DNA from: Nicotiana tabacum
Taxonomy: Eukaryota > Streptophyta > Magnoliopsida > Solanales > Solanaceae
DNA: 64,000 bases
Reading direction: 5' to 3'
Assembly (NCBI RefSeq): GCF_000715075.1
Contig: NC_134097.1
Coordinates: 71,085,190 to 71,149,189, forward strand
The notes under the pieces are model-generated. The model was not told the DNA's origin, made no database searches, and saw only the letters and a program-made list of their open reading frames with translations. The position numbers were made by a program, and so were the translations under genes. Positions 24,601 through 34,027 of this stretch are shown here, piece after piece (positions within the stretch are counted from its first letter, which is position 1; each line of letters opens with the position of its first letter).

Positions 24601-27600
24601 ACATGCGCTATACAAATATGCATTACGGGCAGTGGCCAGGTTGATATCTGGAGGATACATTGGCTTATAAATGATAATGGCTAGTTAGGTATTGAATAGA
24701 ACCTCTACAAAAGAATTAAAAGAGCATCTCACAATAGGTAGAATGCTTATAATTCTGCACAAAGTGAATTTAAGGAAACAAACTTGATCTTCATTGTCGA
24801 GATCTTTAAAAGAGAGTAATCAGAATAAATTCATTCAAGAAAAAAAAATATTAACCAATATTTAATATAACATTCCCCATGGAGAAGGGACCCATTATTT
24901 CCAAAAATTAATCAATTGTCAGCAGTTAATTTAATCATTCTTATTCCAATAATCTCTGTAATGTATAATTTTTTTTTTTTACAGTCATCAAGGTGGTTGT
25001 GCAGACTATATGTTGTACATGATGTTGATCATATTTAATTAAATTAATTAAGAAAAACATATTTCTTGTCCTATCCACTTGGATAAAAGGAACGTAAGAC
25101 ATCATTTGAGTGAAATTATTGGAATTACAATAAGAATAGACCCATGAATGTTTTCCCTTTTGGTATCCTAGTGTTCCACATACAGAAAGCTTCAGTTGTG
25201 TCACATTTGAAAGATGTAACTGGAGTGAATTTCAACAGAATAAATAAAAAAAAAGTATTTCCTGTATTTTAATATGCTCTAACCCCACCGAAAGAAACTT
25301 TGATGTTGTCTATGGTGTATTTTAAGTGCAAGTACATTTAATTAAATCATGTTGGTTAATACATGACATAGTATAAATATTTTTAGTTCTAGGAAAGAAT
25401 TGAAATCGAAAACTTGTCTTAGGTCATTATCAAAACGTGCTCAGTATTTTGTTCTCTTTTTCCCAAATGGATATTGATTTGGATGGATTTCCAAAAGAAT
25501 TAACTTCAAATTGTTAGGTTTTTGAAAAAATATTTTAAAGCCATCTTGTTTTGTATGCATTTTGTAAGATGATAACAACAACAACAACCCAGTATAATCC
25601 CACTAGTGGGGTTTGGGGAGGGTAGTGTGTATGCAGACCTTACCCCTACCCCGAAGGAGTAGAGAGACTGTTTCCGAAAGACCCTCGGCTCAAGAAAACA
25701 AAAAGAAAAAAAAAGACAATATTAGTATCACCACAGAAATCATAGGAAAAATAGGAACAACATGAAATCTAGAAGAAAGATGCAAAGCAAAAGCGATAGC
25801 TAGTTAAAATATTATTAAGAGTGGTCAACATACTCTTCAATGTGCTTTTATTATGAAAAGAAACAACATATGAGTCGACAAGCTAGTGATGTTATTTGTC
25901 AATTGCTATCACTTACAAGAAGCCAATGCATCCTCAAGTGTCAACTCAGTCATTGCTCGTAATGCATATTTGTACTGCGCATGTTCCTAATGCACTATAT
26001 AACTTCAGCCAAAAAAAGGGCGATGGCCGTTAACCCAGGACGTTAGCTCAAATACATTCGCATGCATTCCTTTTTCTGACACTCTATTTCAGTTCTTTCG
26101 CAAGTTTTCAACCCTATTTTGGTTTCGGACTCGTAACTCAGTCCACCAAGGCTTTGATAGAAGGGAAGAAATCGCCTAGATTATTTTTGTCTATGCTATG
26201 ATTTGAACTTGAGGCTTTATGGTTCTCAACCCACTTCAATGACCACTAGGCCACACTATTAGGTGTAGATACACTCTTATATGGTAGCTAGATCTTACTA
26301 ACTTGTAAGAGCAACTATGTTTTCTCGGACTATCATACAAGGTCATATGTAGAAGGTGCAATTATCTTTCTTTCTTGAGTTTTGAATTGTTCCCACAAAA
26401 TTAAAAATTGTAGTTCGAAACTTAAGTTGTTGATCTTCTTTGTGTTAAACTATGTGACTGTCTATCTTATCTGACTTGAACAACACTGTCTTGCAGTTTC
26501 ATCTTGGATGTGCAATAAGTAATTGGTTCTTTCACATTTACTTGTTTTTTAATTAGGAAGAAAAAGTTTCATTAAGAAAGCATGGTATATGTACAGTAGA
26601 AAAAGTTAGAAAAAATAGTGCTCCTTAATTTTGCTCTAAAATTTGTGAAAAACTTTGTTGATGGGCGTGCATGCGAGTGTCACCCACACACTTAGATTTT
26701 GTGGTGCCAAAGATGGTTATGGTATATGCATCATACTTGTGTAAGTTCTGTTTGCCCTGACAATCGACGCGTTGACGCGTCACATTCAAGGGAAGGTTCC
26801 GTGGTGCATGTTATTTGCAGATGACATTGTCCTCATTGACGAGACATGAGGTGATGTTAACGAGAGGTTATAGGTTTGGAGACAGACCCTGGAGTCTAAA
26901 GGTTTTCAAGTTGAGCTGAACCAAAACGGAATACTTGGAGTGCAAGTTCAGTAGCGTGACTCAGGTTGTGGACGGAGACGTGCGGCTTGATTCACAAGTC
27001 GCTCCTAGGAGTGAAAGTTTCAAGTACCTTGGATCTGTTATACAAGAGAATGAGGAGATCGACGAGTATGTCACACACGGTATTGGGGCGGGATGGATGA
27101 AATGAAGGCTTGCTTCTGGTGTTTTGTGTGATAAGAATGTGCCGCCAAAACTTAAAGGTAAGTTCTATAGAATGGTGGTCAGACCAACTATGCTATATGG
27201 GGCGGAGTGTTGGCCAGTCAAGAACTCCCATGTACAGAAGATGAAGGTGGCTGAAATGAGGATGTTGAAATGGATGTGCAGGCAAACCAGGTTGGATAGA
27301 ATTAAAAATGAAGTTATCCGGGACAAGGTTGGCGTGGCCCCTGTGGAGGATAAGATGCCGGAGGCGAGACTTAGATGGTTCATGCATGTTAAGAGGAGAG
27401 ACACTGATGCTCAGGTGAGGAGGTGTGAGAGGCTAGCGTTGGAGGACCAACGGAGAGGTAGAGGCAGGCCGAAGAAGTATTGGGGTGAGGTGATTAGGCG
27501 AGATATGCTGTTGTTCCAGCTGACTGAGGACATGACCATAGATAGGAAGGTGTGGAGGTTGAGAATAAAGGTAGAGGGTTAGGTAGCCGAGTGTTGTCCT

Positions 27601-30600
27601 TGTTTGTCACAGTAGCTTTGATACATCTCTTAGCGTCTTTCGAGTTCTTCTTTTTATCCCTAGATTGCTGTTATTTCTTATTGCTACCTTGTTTCGGTTT
27701 TCTGTTTTTTTTTTGATGAAGTGAGGTGTTATCATTAAGAAGGCATCAAGAAGATGCATAAGGAAACAAAAGCTACAAAGAGAGGTGACTGTTAGCTCTA
27801 TTAGTACAAAAACTATGCTAGGATCAGAGAGCTAACAAAGTCCAAAAAGTGATCAGTGCTATTTACAGGGGTCATGAAGTTCTAGCTAAAAAAACTAACT
27901 AAACATCTAGCCTTCAGGAAGCATGCTGGAGTTGAGACACCATCAAAATATCTGCGATTTCTCTCTGTCCAGATACACCAAAAAATAGTTGCTTGGATCA
28001 TTTTCCATATCCTTCTGATGGCCTTATCAACTTCCCACAAAAACCAGTTATCGTAGGCTTCCTTGACTGACTGAGGGGTGACCCAGGATCATCCAAATAT
28101 GGAATAAAAGAAATTCCATAAGTCAGCTGCAACTAGACAATGATGGAATATGTGGTTTATGCTTTTTGTGTTATGGAGACACATGTAGCATCTGTTAACT
28201 AGTACTTGTTTCGATTTTATGTTTGCATTACTTAGTGTTAGCTTTGTATTTTCGCTTTGGTTGTCAGATTGGTTTGCTTGATGTTGCCCCTTCCCTTTTT
28301 CCTCTTTGAGCCGAGAGTTTACCGGAAATAGCCTCTCTGCCTCTTAAAGGCAGCGGTAAGGTCTGCGTACACTCTACCCTCCTCAGACCCCACTTGTGGG
28401 ACTACACGAGGTTTGTTGTTGTTGTTTATCTGTGTAAGTTATACTGGTGAAAGACCAATCCAATTGCCTTTAGTGAAGCATGTGAAGCTTATAAATATTA
28501 ACTGAATTTTGTGCCTTTCAAAAATGATTTTTTAATGGTGGTATCTCGGTCAAGTTGTGCGCACCTCTACTATTCCACTGGGTAGTAGTTATCTCCCACC
28601 AGCACAGGTATTGGGTAGCTCTGTCCAATAAGGCTTAGGAAGATAAGAAGAAATCACTTAATGTTTTTTGTCTCTGCCGGGATTTGAATTCTTTTCTCCA
28701 AAAAACCCACTTCATTGACCAAGAGGCCACACCCTTGAGTGTGTTTTCATTTCAAAGCTTATCTCATTATTTCCTTGTAATCGGAGACTATGGTTATGTT
28801 CTTTGGCATAGGCATCTAATTAAAACAAAGTCGGTATATTTCTTTACCTAAACAAAGGTATAGTTTATTGGAACTAATTATTTTTAAAGCTATTGCTGAT
28901 TGTCGAGCTTCAAACCTCAGTTTGTTGGTTCCAAAGTAGATTGTATCCTAATTAAAGTGAACGATGTTTTGAGAAGGATGTCCATTGTTTTACTAAAGCT
29001 CTGATACCATGTGAGAATGCACGGGAGAAAAATCTATTATTAACAATGATACAATGAGCCCTATATATAATACATCTTCTACCCCTACTACATATGGGAC
29101 TAAGACATATTCTACTCCTATTACATTTGAGACTAGGACTATTTACACATAAATATCTAACACTTCCCTCAAGCTGGTGCATACAAATCATATGTACCGA
29201 GCTTGTTACATATGTAACTAATACGAGGACCAGTGAGGGACTTGGTGAAAATATCTGCAAGCTATCATTCGACATACAATGCCACTAGACTACCCCTAAG
29301 CAACAAAACTAGGTGGTTGCTAATAAACAGAAGTTGGCCGAAAAATCGCCGGAAAAAATTGAAATTAGTGAGACTACGCCGAATTTCACACTACAAAATA
29401 GGTTCTAAAACACCATCAGCAAACAAGAACCTTTTCTGGAATTACTATTCACACCGGAAAAAAAATAAAAGTTGTCAGAATTTGATGTAATTTATATGGA
29501 TAGGCTCATGCTGGACTAATGATAATGAATGAAAGTCAGTCTTCTGGAAAATTCCAAATACTCGGAATCTGTAGGAAATTGTACTGGTGGACTCGGAATC
29601 ACTCCACGAAACAACTATCCTAAAGAAATTTTTTAAAATTCTTGGTGACAAGTGCTCCATGCGCTAGCTAGAATGCAAATTTCCTAGTCATGTCTCAGAC
29701 GTGCTCGCTAGAACCCTAGTTCTTGTAGCGCGTGGAGGTGCGTGAGGGACTTTCTGCCGCGATTGACTGGGGTTTGGTCGCCTGACTTTTCTGATCAAGA
29801 TGGTAGTGTTGGTTTTCACACAACACATGCCAATGAGGAGATAACGGAAATTAATCTTGAGTCGTCAATTGGAAAGACGCACGGTGACTGACATTTCTGT
29901 TCCGATGGGACTGAGATTTCTGGGGTTTGGTCGCACAAGGGTTTCGGATTTGATAATGGTAGTGGTATATGCACAATACCACTGTAGCAGTGATAAACCC
30001 GGGGAACAATATGAAGTTGCCGGAATTTTTGTCCTACTACATATGGGACTAGGACATATTCTACTCCTACTACTTATGGGACTAGGACGATTTATACATA
30101 AATATCTAACAAGCACTATTATAGCTATGTAAGTGCTGCTCTCTGTTTAGTGTTCACCACATAAAAATCGACAAGAAGATTGTGGTTCATGAATTATAGT
30201 TATGTTAGTGGTGCTTTTGAATCAGCAGCATTATAGTAACACTCAATTGCTTTTCATGTTTTTTTTTTTTTTTTTTGATTTGAGTAGATATGAAGTCCGA
30301 AGTTATAACAATGAGGTTGATATCTGGTTCAGCAATGCAATTGGTCGACCTTGCACTCTATTAAGGAATTCAGGTTCCCAAAGTTACTCATGCATAAATA
30401 AGAATGGGAGTCCTGGCATGTGCAGGGATGTTGGTGCTAAATTGAATTTCGTCAATGAAGCCCAGTTTCTGCTGGTATCTGAAGAAAGCATAGCTGACCT
30501 CAACTCTAGGCTGAAATCAAGTATGTCTTTCTCATCTTCTCCCTTTCTTAATAGAGCAATCTTTCTGTCTGGTATTAAACTCTTCTGGAATAGGAATATA

Positions 30601-31855
30601 TGGAAATTAGAGATTGCACCCAATACAATTAGTTCATTTGAGGATGTTCCTGTAAGCTGAATGCATAATAACTTTTAAACCATGTCTATGCAATGATAAG
30701 TGGAATAACTTCTGTTCACTGGATACTGCTGGTTTACCTTACTTGAAATTAAGTTAGACGAGGTGGTGTTTTCTCTCTTTAGAGAAGACTAGTATTCGAA
30801 ACGTGTACCTCTAGTAGCATGGCTGCTAATTGGATTTGCTGTCCGTTCAGTACCTTTTATAGTCCACAATACGTGAATTTGTTTCTAGATAAGTCACTCG
30901 TGTCACATAATTCCTCTGATGGCGGTTAGTGATTTTACAAGGATGGAGATTAAGAAAGGTGAATGTATGAAGCAAATAGGTCTATCAAAAACTCATTCAA
31001 CCTTTGTTTTTTGGGTTTAGATGGACGAAAGAGCACTGGCGGACAAGCAGTTCAAGTTGGTGCAATGAGATTTCGGCCCAATCTTGTAGCATCAGGTGGT
31101 GAACCATATGCAGAAGATCGGTGGAGGCATCTAAATATTGGGGGCAAATATTTTACTGTGAGTTCTAGCTCTTATAAAATCAAGATTTGAAAACATGCAG
31201 TGACTGCATACTTTCTGTCCTAACATTGTGACAAAGAAATCTTGTGACAAACCATTCAGCATCTGTTGTTGATGTTCTTACATGTCTAGAGACAATTCCT
31301 CTACTTCTAAAGAAACTGTGGTGAGGAAAGAAAACTTGTCACTAAGTAGTCAATGATCATAATTTTCTCAACACTTCCAGGGCTATGCAGCTCTCAGTTT
31401 GCACCTCTTTCTTTATCTATCTTCTTTTAGTTTTATTAAAAAATAAAAGTTTTTCATGTTTTCACATGCCTAGATACATCAGTAGATACTTGTGTAAATA
31501 CGCAATTGTTGTCACCCCCTGATTTTGTTAAGTGCAGTCATTGGGTGGTTGCAACCGTTGTCAGATGATCAATATAAATCCAGAGGCTGGGGAGGTGCAG
31601 AGGTTGAGTGAACCTTTGGCAACTTTAGCAGGCTACAGGAGAGCAAAGGTTAGAACCCACCTAAAACGAAGAAAAACCAAAAGAAATGCAGCATGTTTAT
31701 TTAGCTTAGTTAATTACTTCTTACCATGTATTCCTTGCAAACAGGGGAAAATATTGTTTGGCATACTACTAAGATATGAGAATAATACGAAAACCAAGTC
31801 GGATGCATGGCTTCGTGTAGGAGAACAAATATTCTCAAATGGAGATAGCAATTGA
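6631..31855 (+). CDS. ABA3: Molybdenum cofactor sulfurase (ABA3/FLACCA type), 22 exons
   Basis: The product transfers sulfur from L-cysteine to the molybdenum cofactor, giving the sulfurated form needed by aldehyde oxidase (last step to abscisic acid) and xanthine dehydrogenase. I joined the exons by protein similarity and GT-AG borders: 6631-6748, 6862-6960, 7095-7153, 7490-7650, 8270-8424, 8764-8890, 9493-9595, 9688-9733, 10294-10332, 10414-10570, 11338-11425, 18966-19082, 20145-20222, 20322-20423, 22257-22347, 22518-22622, 22878-22942, 23933-24084, 30288-30520, 31021-31157, 31538-31648, 31745-31855. They total 2454 nt with no internal stop, giving 817 residues, close to my recollection of about 816 for tomato FLACCA. 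The start is the first ATG before the [20 protein letters not shown] block. Introns 11 (7540 bp) and 18 (6203 bp) are swollen by transposons. Exon borders look intact, so I expect a functional gene. Intron 15 has a weak donor (GTTAAT). Confidence 0.95.
9980..10216. mobile_element. hAT-type MITE, 237 bp, with 8-bp TSD, in intron 8
   Basis: The left terminus is caggggcgga and the reverse complement of the right terminus is cagtggcgga. The 8-mer tccccacc flanks both sides, at 9972-9979 and 10217-10224. The inner part contains phrases resembling Pol III promoter boxes, tagtttagtgg and ggttcaattcc, followed by a poly-T run. The terminal repeats and 8-bp duplication point to hAT transposition rather than a SINE. 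It sits 77 bp before exon 9 and leaves the acceptor site untouched. Confidence 0.8.
11426..12186 (+). other. Intron 11, left part, no element recognised
   Basis: This is plain AT-rich intron sequence after the donor at 11426. I see no gene, repeat termini or tandem structure. An open minus-strand stretch at 11850-12179 has no recognisable domain. Confidence 0.5.
12187..12250 (-). mobile_element. Possible L1-type LINE 3' end fragment
   Basis: On the minus strand the fragment ends with ttcattaataaatttattactttatc followed by a run of nine A. This resembles the 3' end of the L1-type copy at 27708-28204, which ends with taatgataacacctc...catc and poly(A). Only about 60 bases are visible before the copia LTR begins at 12267. 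Confidence 0.4.
12267..12405 (-). repeat. Copia 3' LTR (139 bp)
   Basis: The LTR begins tgtt and ends cttt-ctcaca on the minus strand, with the polypurine tract directly upstream at 12418-12406. The end tgtgagaaagcacgg (+ strand) matches the complement of the LTR end at 36526-36540. This short LTR is the family signature shared by three copies in the window. Confidence 0.8.
12544..12801 (-). pseudogene. Copia RNase H fragment
   Basis: The translated frame contains [20 protein letters not shown] and [16 protein letters not shown], then [19 protein letters not shown], a typical copia RNase H. The acidic and histidine landmarks (C/D-N-Q and TKHIEIDCH) are visible. It is part of a broken gag-pol and not expected to function. 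Confidence 0.85.
13035..13400 (-). pseudogene. Copia reverse transcriptase fragment (C-terminal half)
   Basis: The frame shows [19 protein letters not shown], then [20 protein letters not shown], and ends [21 protein letters not shown]. These are conserved in copia RT after the YVDD box. The YVDD region itself is disrupted: the first 40 residues are frameshifted. The protein continues only in pieces towards RNase H. Confidence 0.85.
13671..13934 (-). pseudogene. Copia integrase C-terminal fragment
   Basis: The frame shows [20 protein letters not shown], then the conserved [20 protein letters not shown] and TGYSPTQKG stretch found between the copia integrase core and RT. The catalytic core with its DDE residues is not recognisable upstream as an open frame. 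Confidence 0.8.
14500..14967 (-). pseudogene. Copia aspartic protease fragment
   Basis: The frame includes [15 protein letters not shown], the DSGA active-site motif of copia proteases, followed by [15 protein letters not shown] and DDLYILDG, which resembles the linker to integrase. The upstream gag is not visible as an open frame. Confidence 0.8.
15506..18555 (+). mobile_element. LINE with ORF1 only ('half-LINE'), 3.05 kb, 15-bp TSD
   Basis: Both ends are defined. The 15-mer aactatcaaataaaa flanks the element at 15491-15505 and 18556-18570, and the right end carries an A-rich tail. The ATG of ORF1 starts two bases inside the left border. After the ORF1 stop at 17978 there is about 570 bp of 3' untranslated sequence and then the tail. 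No endonuclease or reverse transcriptase region is present. The flanks join into one sequence, so it inserted into the leader or LTR area next to the copia. Confidence 0.85.
15508..17978 (+). pseudogene. LINE ORF1 protein (DUF4283 plus CCHC zinc knuckle), one frameshift
   Basis: The N-terminal part (15508 to about 15948) shows [20 protein letters not shown] and an arginine/leucine region typical of the DUF4283 domain of plant L1 ORF1 proteins. The frame then shifts by one base near 15948 and continues to 17978 with [20 protein letters not shown] and the knuckle [14 protein letters not shown] (CX2CX4HX4C). A long polar tail rich in Q, N, E and T follows and ends in a basic block, [11 protein letters not shown]1 proteins bind the element's RNA. 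Apart from the single frameshift it is open for over 2.4 kb, so it is not very old. Confidence 0.85.
18571..18965 (+). other. Intron 11 sequence between the LINE and exon 12
   Basis: The first 150 bases contain a short internal duplication (caaatctcctaaatataat and relatives at 18573-18660) and continue the sequence interrupted by the LINE. The stretch ttcaaacaccaacaca near 18712 could be an LTR terminus on the minus strand, but no partner was found. The rest is plain intron up to the acceptor at 18964-18965. Confidence 0.4.
20505..21610 (+). repeat. Copia LTR / primer-site remnants in intron 14
   Basis: A block of about 70 bp (gtcaagtcaatgagaagttt through aagccagacaat) occurs at about 21263-21335 and again at about 21454-21530. 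In both, atgacatcaaagcc follows, resembling a copia LTR end plus a degraded tRNA-Met primer site. A related phrase, atggtatcgaagcc, lies at about 20594. The repeat 'gggcaatcctcacttcat' at about 21688 resembles 20531-20548. I infer worn copies of a second copia family. No coding part remains. Confidence 0.5.
22735..22830 (+). repeat. Tandem duplication, two units of about 50 bp, in intron 16
   Basis: The unit starting ctcctccacattttctttag and ending aattttgaatttcatt occurs twice in a row (about 22735-22780 and 22785-22830), nearly identical. It lies about 50 bp before exon 17 and does not touch the splice sites. Confidence 0.85.
23409..23597 (-). mobile_element. tRNA-derived SINE with 13-bp TSD in intron 17
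   Basis: On the minus strand the element starts with a tRNA-like head (ggggagccctggagcaatgg, then a B-box-like caggttcgagcc) and ends in a poly-T-like stretch. The 13-mer tccattttttagc flanks it at 23396-23408 and 23598-23610. The body, with ggtgcac, gggtccggg and gggccgcg blocks, matches a SINE type I know as abundant in nightshades. It would be copied by the reverse transcriptase of a partner LINE. Confidence 0.88.
24302..24413 (-). mobile_element. SINE, 3' half (split by a later insertion)
   Basis: The body reads ctagcttgcgcgtacctcga to gtattgggtaactct. The same order appears in the unbroken copy at about 28548-28745, where gggtagctct is followed directly by gtccaataaggc. Here that continuation is found only at 26140, so an insertion has split the element. 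Confidence 0.75.
24413..26132. mobile_element. 1.7-kb element with ~170-210-bp terminal inverted repeats, inserted into a SINE
   Basis: The left arm (about 24417-24626) and the reverse complement of the right arm (about 26132-25959) align along their length. Shared blocks include aaccaaaatagggt, gaaatagagtgt, gtatttgagctaa, gcgcattaggaacatgcgc and acaaatatgcattac. The 7-mer gtaactc occurs at both borders (24406-24412 and 26133-26139); a 9-bp duplication with two mismatches is also possible. Long inverted arms suggest a non-autonomous Mutator-like or fold-back element. The 1.3-kb interior has no transposase frame and includes a TTG-tailed SINE-like stretch. Confidence 0.75.
25574..25697 (-). 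mobile_element. TTG-tailed SINE-like element (TS type)
   Basis: On the minus strand the sequence ends in ttgttgttgttgtt preceded by a block containing gggattatactggg and, further in, gtaaggtctgcatacacac. This layout with a (TTG)n tail fits the tobacco TS SINE group and the RTE-type LINE tails that such SINEs share. The head is not clearly defined and no target duplication was found. It lies inside the inverted-repeat element. Confidence 0.55.
26133..26270 (-). mobile_element. SINE, tRNA-like head half (split by a later insertion)
   Basis: After the repeated gtaactc the sequence continues gtccaccaaggctttg and ends in a tRNA-like head. On the minus strand this reads gtggcctagtggtcattg (A-box like) and gttcaaatc (B-box like). 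It completes the half at 24302-24413. The unbroken relative is at about 28548-28745. Confidence 0.7.
26754..27582 (+). pseudogene. RTE-type reverse transcriptase C-terminal part
   Basis: Near 26815 the frame encodes [13 protein letters not shown], containing the FADD catalytic box. Several stops and a frameshift follow. From 27124 to 27582 a long open stretch reads [15 protein letters not shown], then [20 protein letters not shown] and [19 protein letters not shown]. This is the typical RT C-terminal extension of plant RTE elements. The 5' half, with endonuclease and RT fingers, is absent. Confidence 0.85.
27708..28204 (-). mobile_element. 5'-truncated L1-type LINE nested in the RTE element
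   Basis: Imperfect 20-bp duplications flank it: cttgtttcggttttctgttt at 27688-27707 and cttgtttcgattttatgttt at 28205-28224. On the minus strand it encodes the end of ORF2, with a zinc-binding region like [18 protein letters not shown] and then [21 protein letters not shown]. It closes with a 3' untranslated region and a poly(A) run. Only the last 500 bp were copied. Confidence 0.85.
28545..28745 (-). mobile_element. tRNA-derived SINE, unbroken copy
   Basis: Same body as the split SINE: tctcggtcaagttgtgcgca, then gtattgggtagctctgtcc, then a tRNA-like head at the right end (minus strand gtggcctcttggtcaatg, with gggatttgaattc as the B-box region). I found no clear target duplication, so borders are approximate. 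It serves as the reference that proves the split of the other copy. Confidence 0.65.
28998..30111 (-). mobile_element. Internally deleted copia with LTR-primer-site arrangement, intron 18
   Basis: The left LTR is 29010-29162 (153 bp). It is flanked on the right by a polypurine tract (29163-29174) and on the left by gctctgatacca (28998-29009), which on the minus strand is tggtatcagagc, the tRNA-Met primer site. An LTR with both signals is shared by two internal regions. The right end (30111 back to about 30030) is a partial LTR that breaks off into leader-like sequence. No gag-pol frame survives. It belongs to the same family as 12267-15490 and 34028-36540. Confidence 0.75.
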
Positions 31856-34027
31856 TTACTTTCTTTGAAGTCTCTATTTGGGACTTGTAAGTAGTCACAA
31901 CAGAGGTTACAAGTGTTGAATGTGGTGAAGAAGCGGCAGAAACACTTCCTCTTGGCAGGTCAATACATCAAATTGTACTTTATTGTTCTCTGTATGTAAA
32001 TGGGTATGTACTTCTAAAAGAAGTCTCTTATATCTTAATTCTTTGTAACCGATGTAATTACGAGCTAATAACTAATGGTAATGTTTATGTTCATATTCAT
32101 TGGGCTGAGTCCAGTTTTATGTCCGGTATATGCAAGTTTGTAGTTTGTGTAGTATCTTGGTGTGCTACCCATGGATGTTGTAATTTGCCAGTATTGGCTA
32201 ATGTATCAATACCACTTGTATCCACTATACCCATGGCTTCCCGTTGTGTTAGCTGAAACTCATCCCGTGGGTGCAAACTTAACATGGAAAAGATTGTGGT
32301 TTGACATTAACCTTTTTTAGCCTTTGAAACCATTGGATGATGGTATGTTGATTCACTGCCTTGTCTGGAGTATTTGAACATATCCAGAACTGTCATTCTT
32401 GATGCTGAGCTTGTTGCCTTCAATGATGTGCTCAGATTTGCCAAGGAAAATGCAGATATTCACTCTGTAACACTCTCTCACGGATCATGGTGACTGCAAA
32501 TCCTGTGAGGGGAAGCATCATTGAGGACTGCAGGTTATTGTTCTGACCCTTGCAATGCGCCCTCGATCTATCATAGGGAGTGGAATCCAGCTGTGGATTG
32601 TCTTGGCACATTCTTGACCACTTGTGAAGAAAGTTCTTTGCCTATTCCTGTCCCCTTTGAAAAACTGGTGTGTACTGTTAATTAGACTCAGATATGTATC
32701 CATACAGCTCTCAACTATGAATTTACCAACTGAACATAGGATGAAGTGCGGGTTGTCTTTTATTTCATCCATAGGTAAGCATGTGAGAGTTCCTCCATCT
32801 ACAGGTGTGGTTGTCTGTTGTAATGGCAATCGAGTTCCTTCATAGTACTTAGCTAACAAGTCATTTTGAGAAATGTTTTGTTGGTCATCTCAAATGTTTT
32901 CAAGAATATATTAAGCGAAGTAACTATTTTTCAGCTCTATTCGACTGTTTTCAGTTGTGTTGCTTACGTCTTCTGTTCTCTTTTTTGGTTGGCTCTAAAA
33001 TCTTCATTATTGATGGATACGCTTCTATTCAATTTCAGAACCTGTATGATTTATTAAGGTCTCTTTTATTTTTGTTTAACTGAAGGTTTGAATCTGAATC
33101 ATTCAAATTTTAGCCCATTAAGTATATTTGTGTTTTCCCTTTACTTACTACCTATTTATGAAAGGTCTGATTTCTGTGATCTTGTAGGGAGTTCTAAAAT
33201 TATATAAGATGTTATTTATTTAAGGGGGAATTACACATAAATATAACCCACACGCATACGTTGCAACTAAGTGACCTAATATTTAATTTTGCAAAGCTAT
33301 AGTCCAAAAATAATAGGTTAAGATTTAACATCCAACTCCAAATAAGTTTCCGAAATTACTATTAATTTTTTTTTTATTTAAAAAATGCTCAAGCTAATAA
33401 TCTAATCTTTGAATTAGTGATTGTGACTAAAATATTAGTTCAACAACCAAATCCATTTGGGTGGCAAAAATTAGATTTTTAGTATAATCAACCATTGTTT
33501 AACAAGCCTAAATAAGTGGGTTTAGATTTCGAATTTGGTTTTATGAGAAACTTGGAGTGGATGTTGTTTAGACTTATCAGAAATAGTATAAGGTGGTTGC
33601 ATACAAAATTTAAAGTCATTTAATAGAGATTTAGACTGATTTTAAACAGAATTGTAACTAAAATCGTGAAAGAAGTTTGTCTACAGATGCTTGTATAAAG
33701 GTGTATAAAAGTGTATAAGAGGTGTTTATACACTCATATACAATACTATACATTATTATATAAAAACTCACTTTGTCTTCTTCCTTGTGTCTTTTTGAAA
33801 TTTAACTCGAATCTTGCTCAAATCACTTCAAATTTAATTTTGAACTCCTCTTGATGTTCAAAATCAACTGGAACAACACCTTATCTAAACAACTAACAAA
33901 CTTGAAAAATCCTATTTCCGAAAGCGAAACTTTGAACGACCTTCAAGGGTGGACTTCTATTCTTCAATTTTATTACTACAACCATGTCCTGATTCAACCT
34001 ATAAACACGAATGACCCACCTTTTCAG
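31856..34027 (+). other. 3' flank of the sulfurase gene; no further gene recognised
   Basis: The first 200-250 bases are presumably the 3' untranslated region. I see no AATAAA, but T-rich and tgtaa elements occur at about 31975-32060. Beyond it lie AT-rich stretches, and at 33680-33770 short repeats of gtgtataaaag/tatacac type. No domain is recognisable in any frame. Confidence 0.5.

Larger units (their letters stand above)
26748..28430 (+). mobile_element. 5'-truncated RTE-type LINE with 10-bp TSD, intron 18
   Basis: The 10-mer tgtgtaagtt flanks the element at 26738-26747 and 28431-28440. It opens inside reverse transcriptase and ends with a (ttg)n tail (cgaggtttgttgttgttgtt). An L1-type LINE interrupts its 3' untranslated part at 27708-28204. 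The truncated 5' end and the short duplication fit target-primed reverse transcription. Confidence 0.85.
22518..31855 (+). other. Region encoding the MOSC domain (exons 16-22)
   Basis: Exons 16-22 encode residues 514-817. The segment opens with [16 protein letters not shown], typical of the MOSC N-terminal beta-barrel part. The core follows as [20 protein letters not shown] (exon 19), [17 protein letters not shown] (exon 20), and [18 protein letters not shown] (exon 21). In this family the domain binds the molybdenum cofactor and receives sulfur from the desulfurase half. Exons 18 and 19 are separated by 6.2 kb of nested transposons, yet their split AGA codon (AG/A) joins correctly. Confidence 0.9.

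Noticed and set aside
27193..27404. Minus-strand frames opposite the RTE reverse transcriptase
   Set aside because: Shadows of the sense frame, which has clear RTE motifs.
33851..34027. ATG at 33851 as start of a 278-residue protein
   Set aside because: Only the part from about 34028 is copia integrase; the first 60 residues are unrelated sequence that happens to be in frame.
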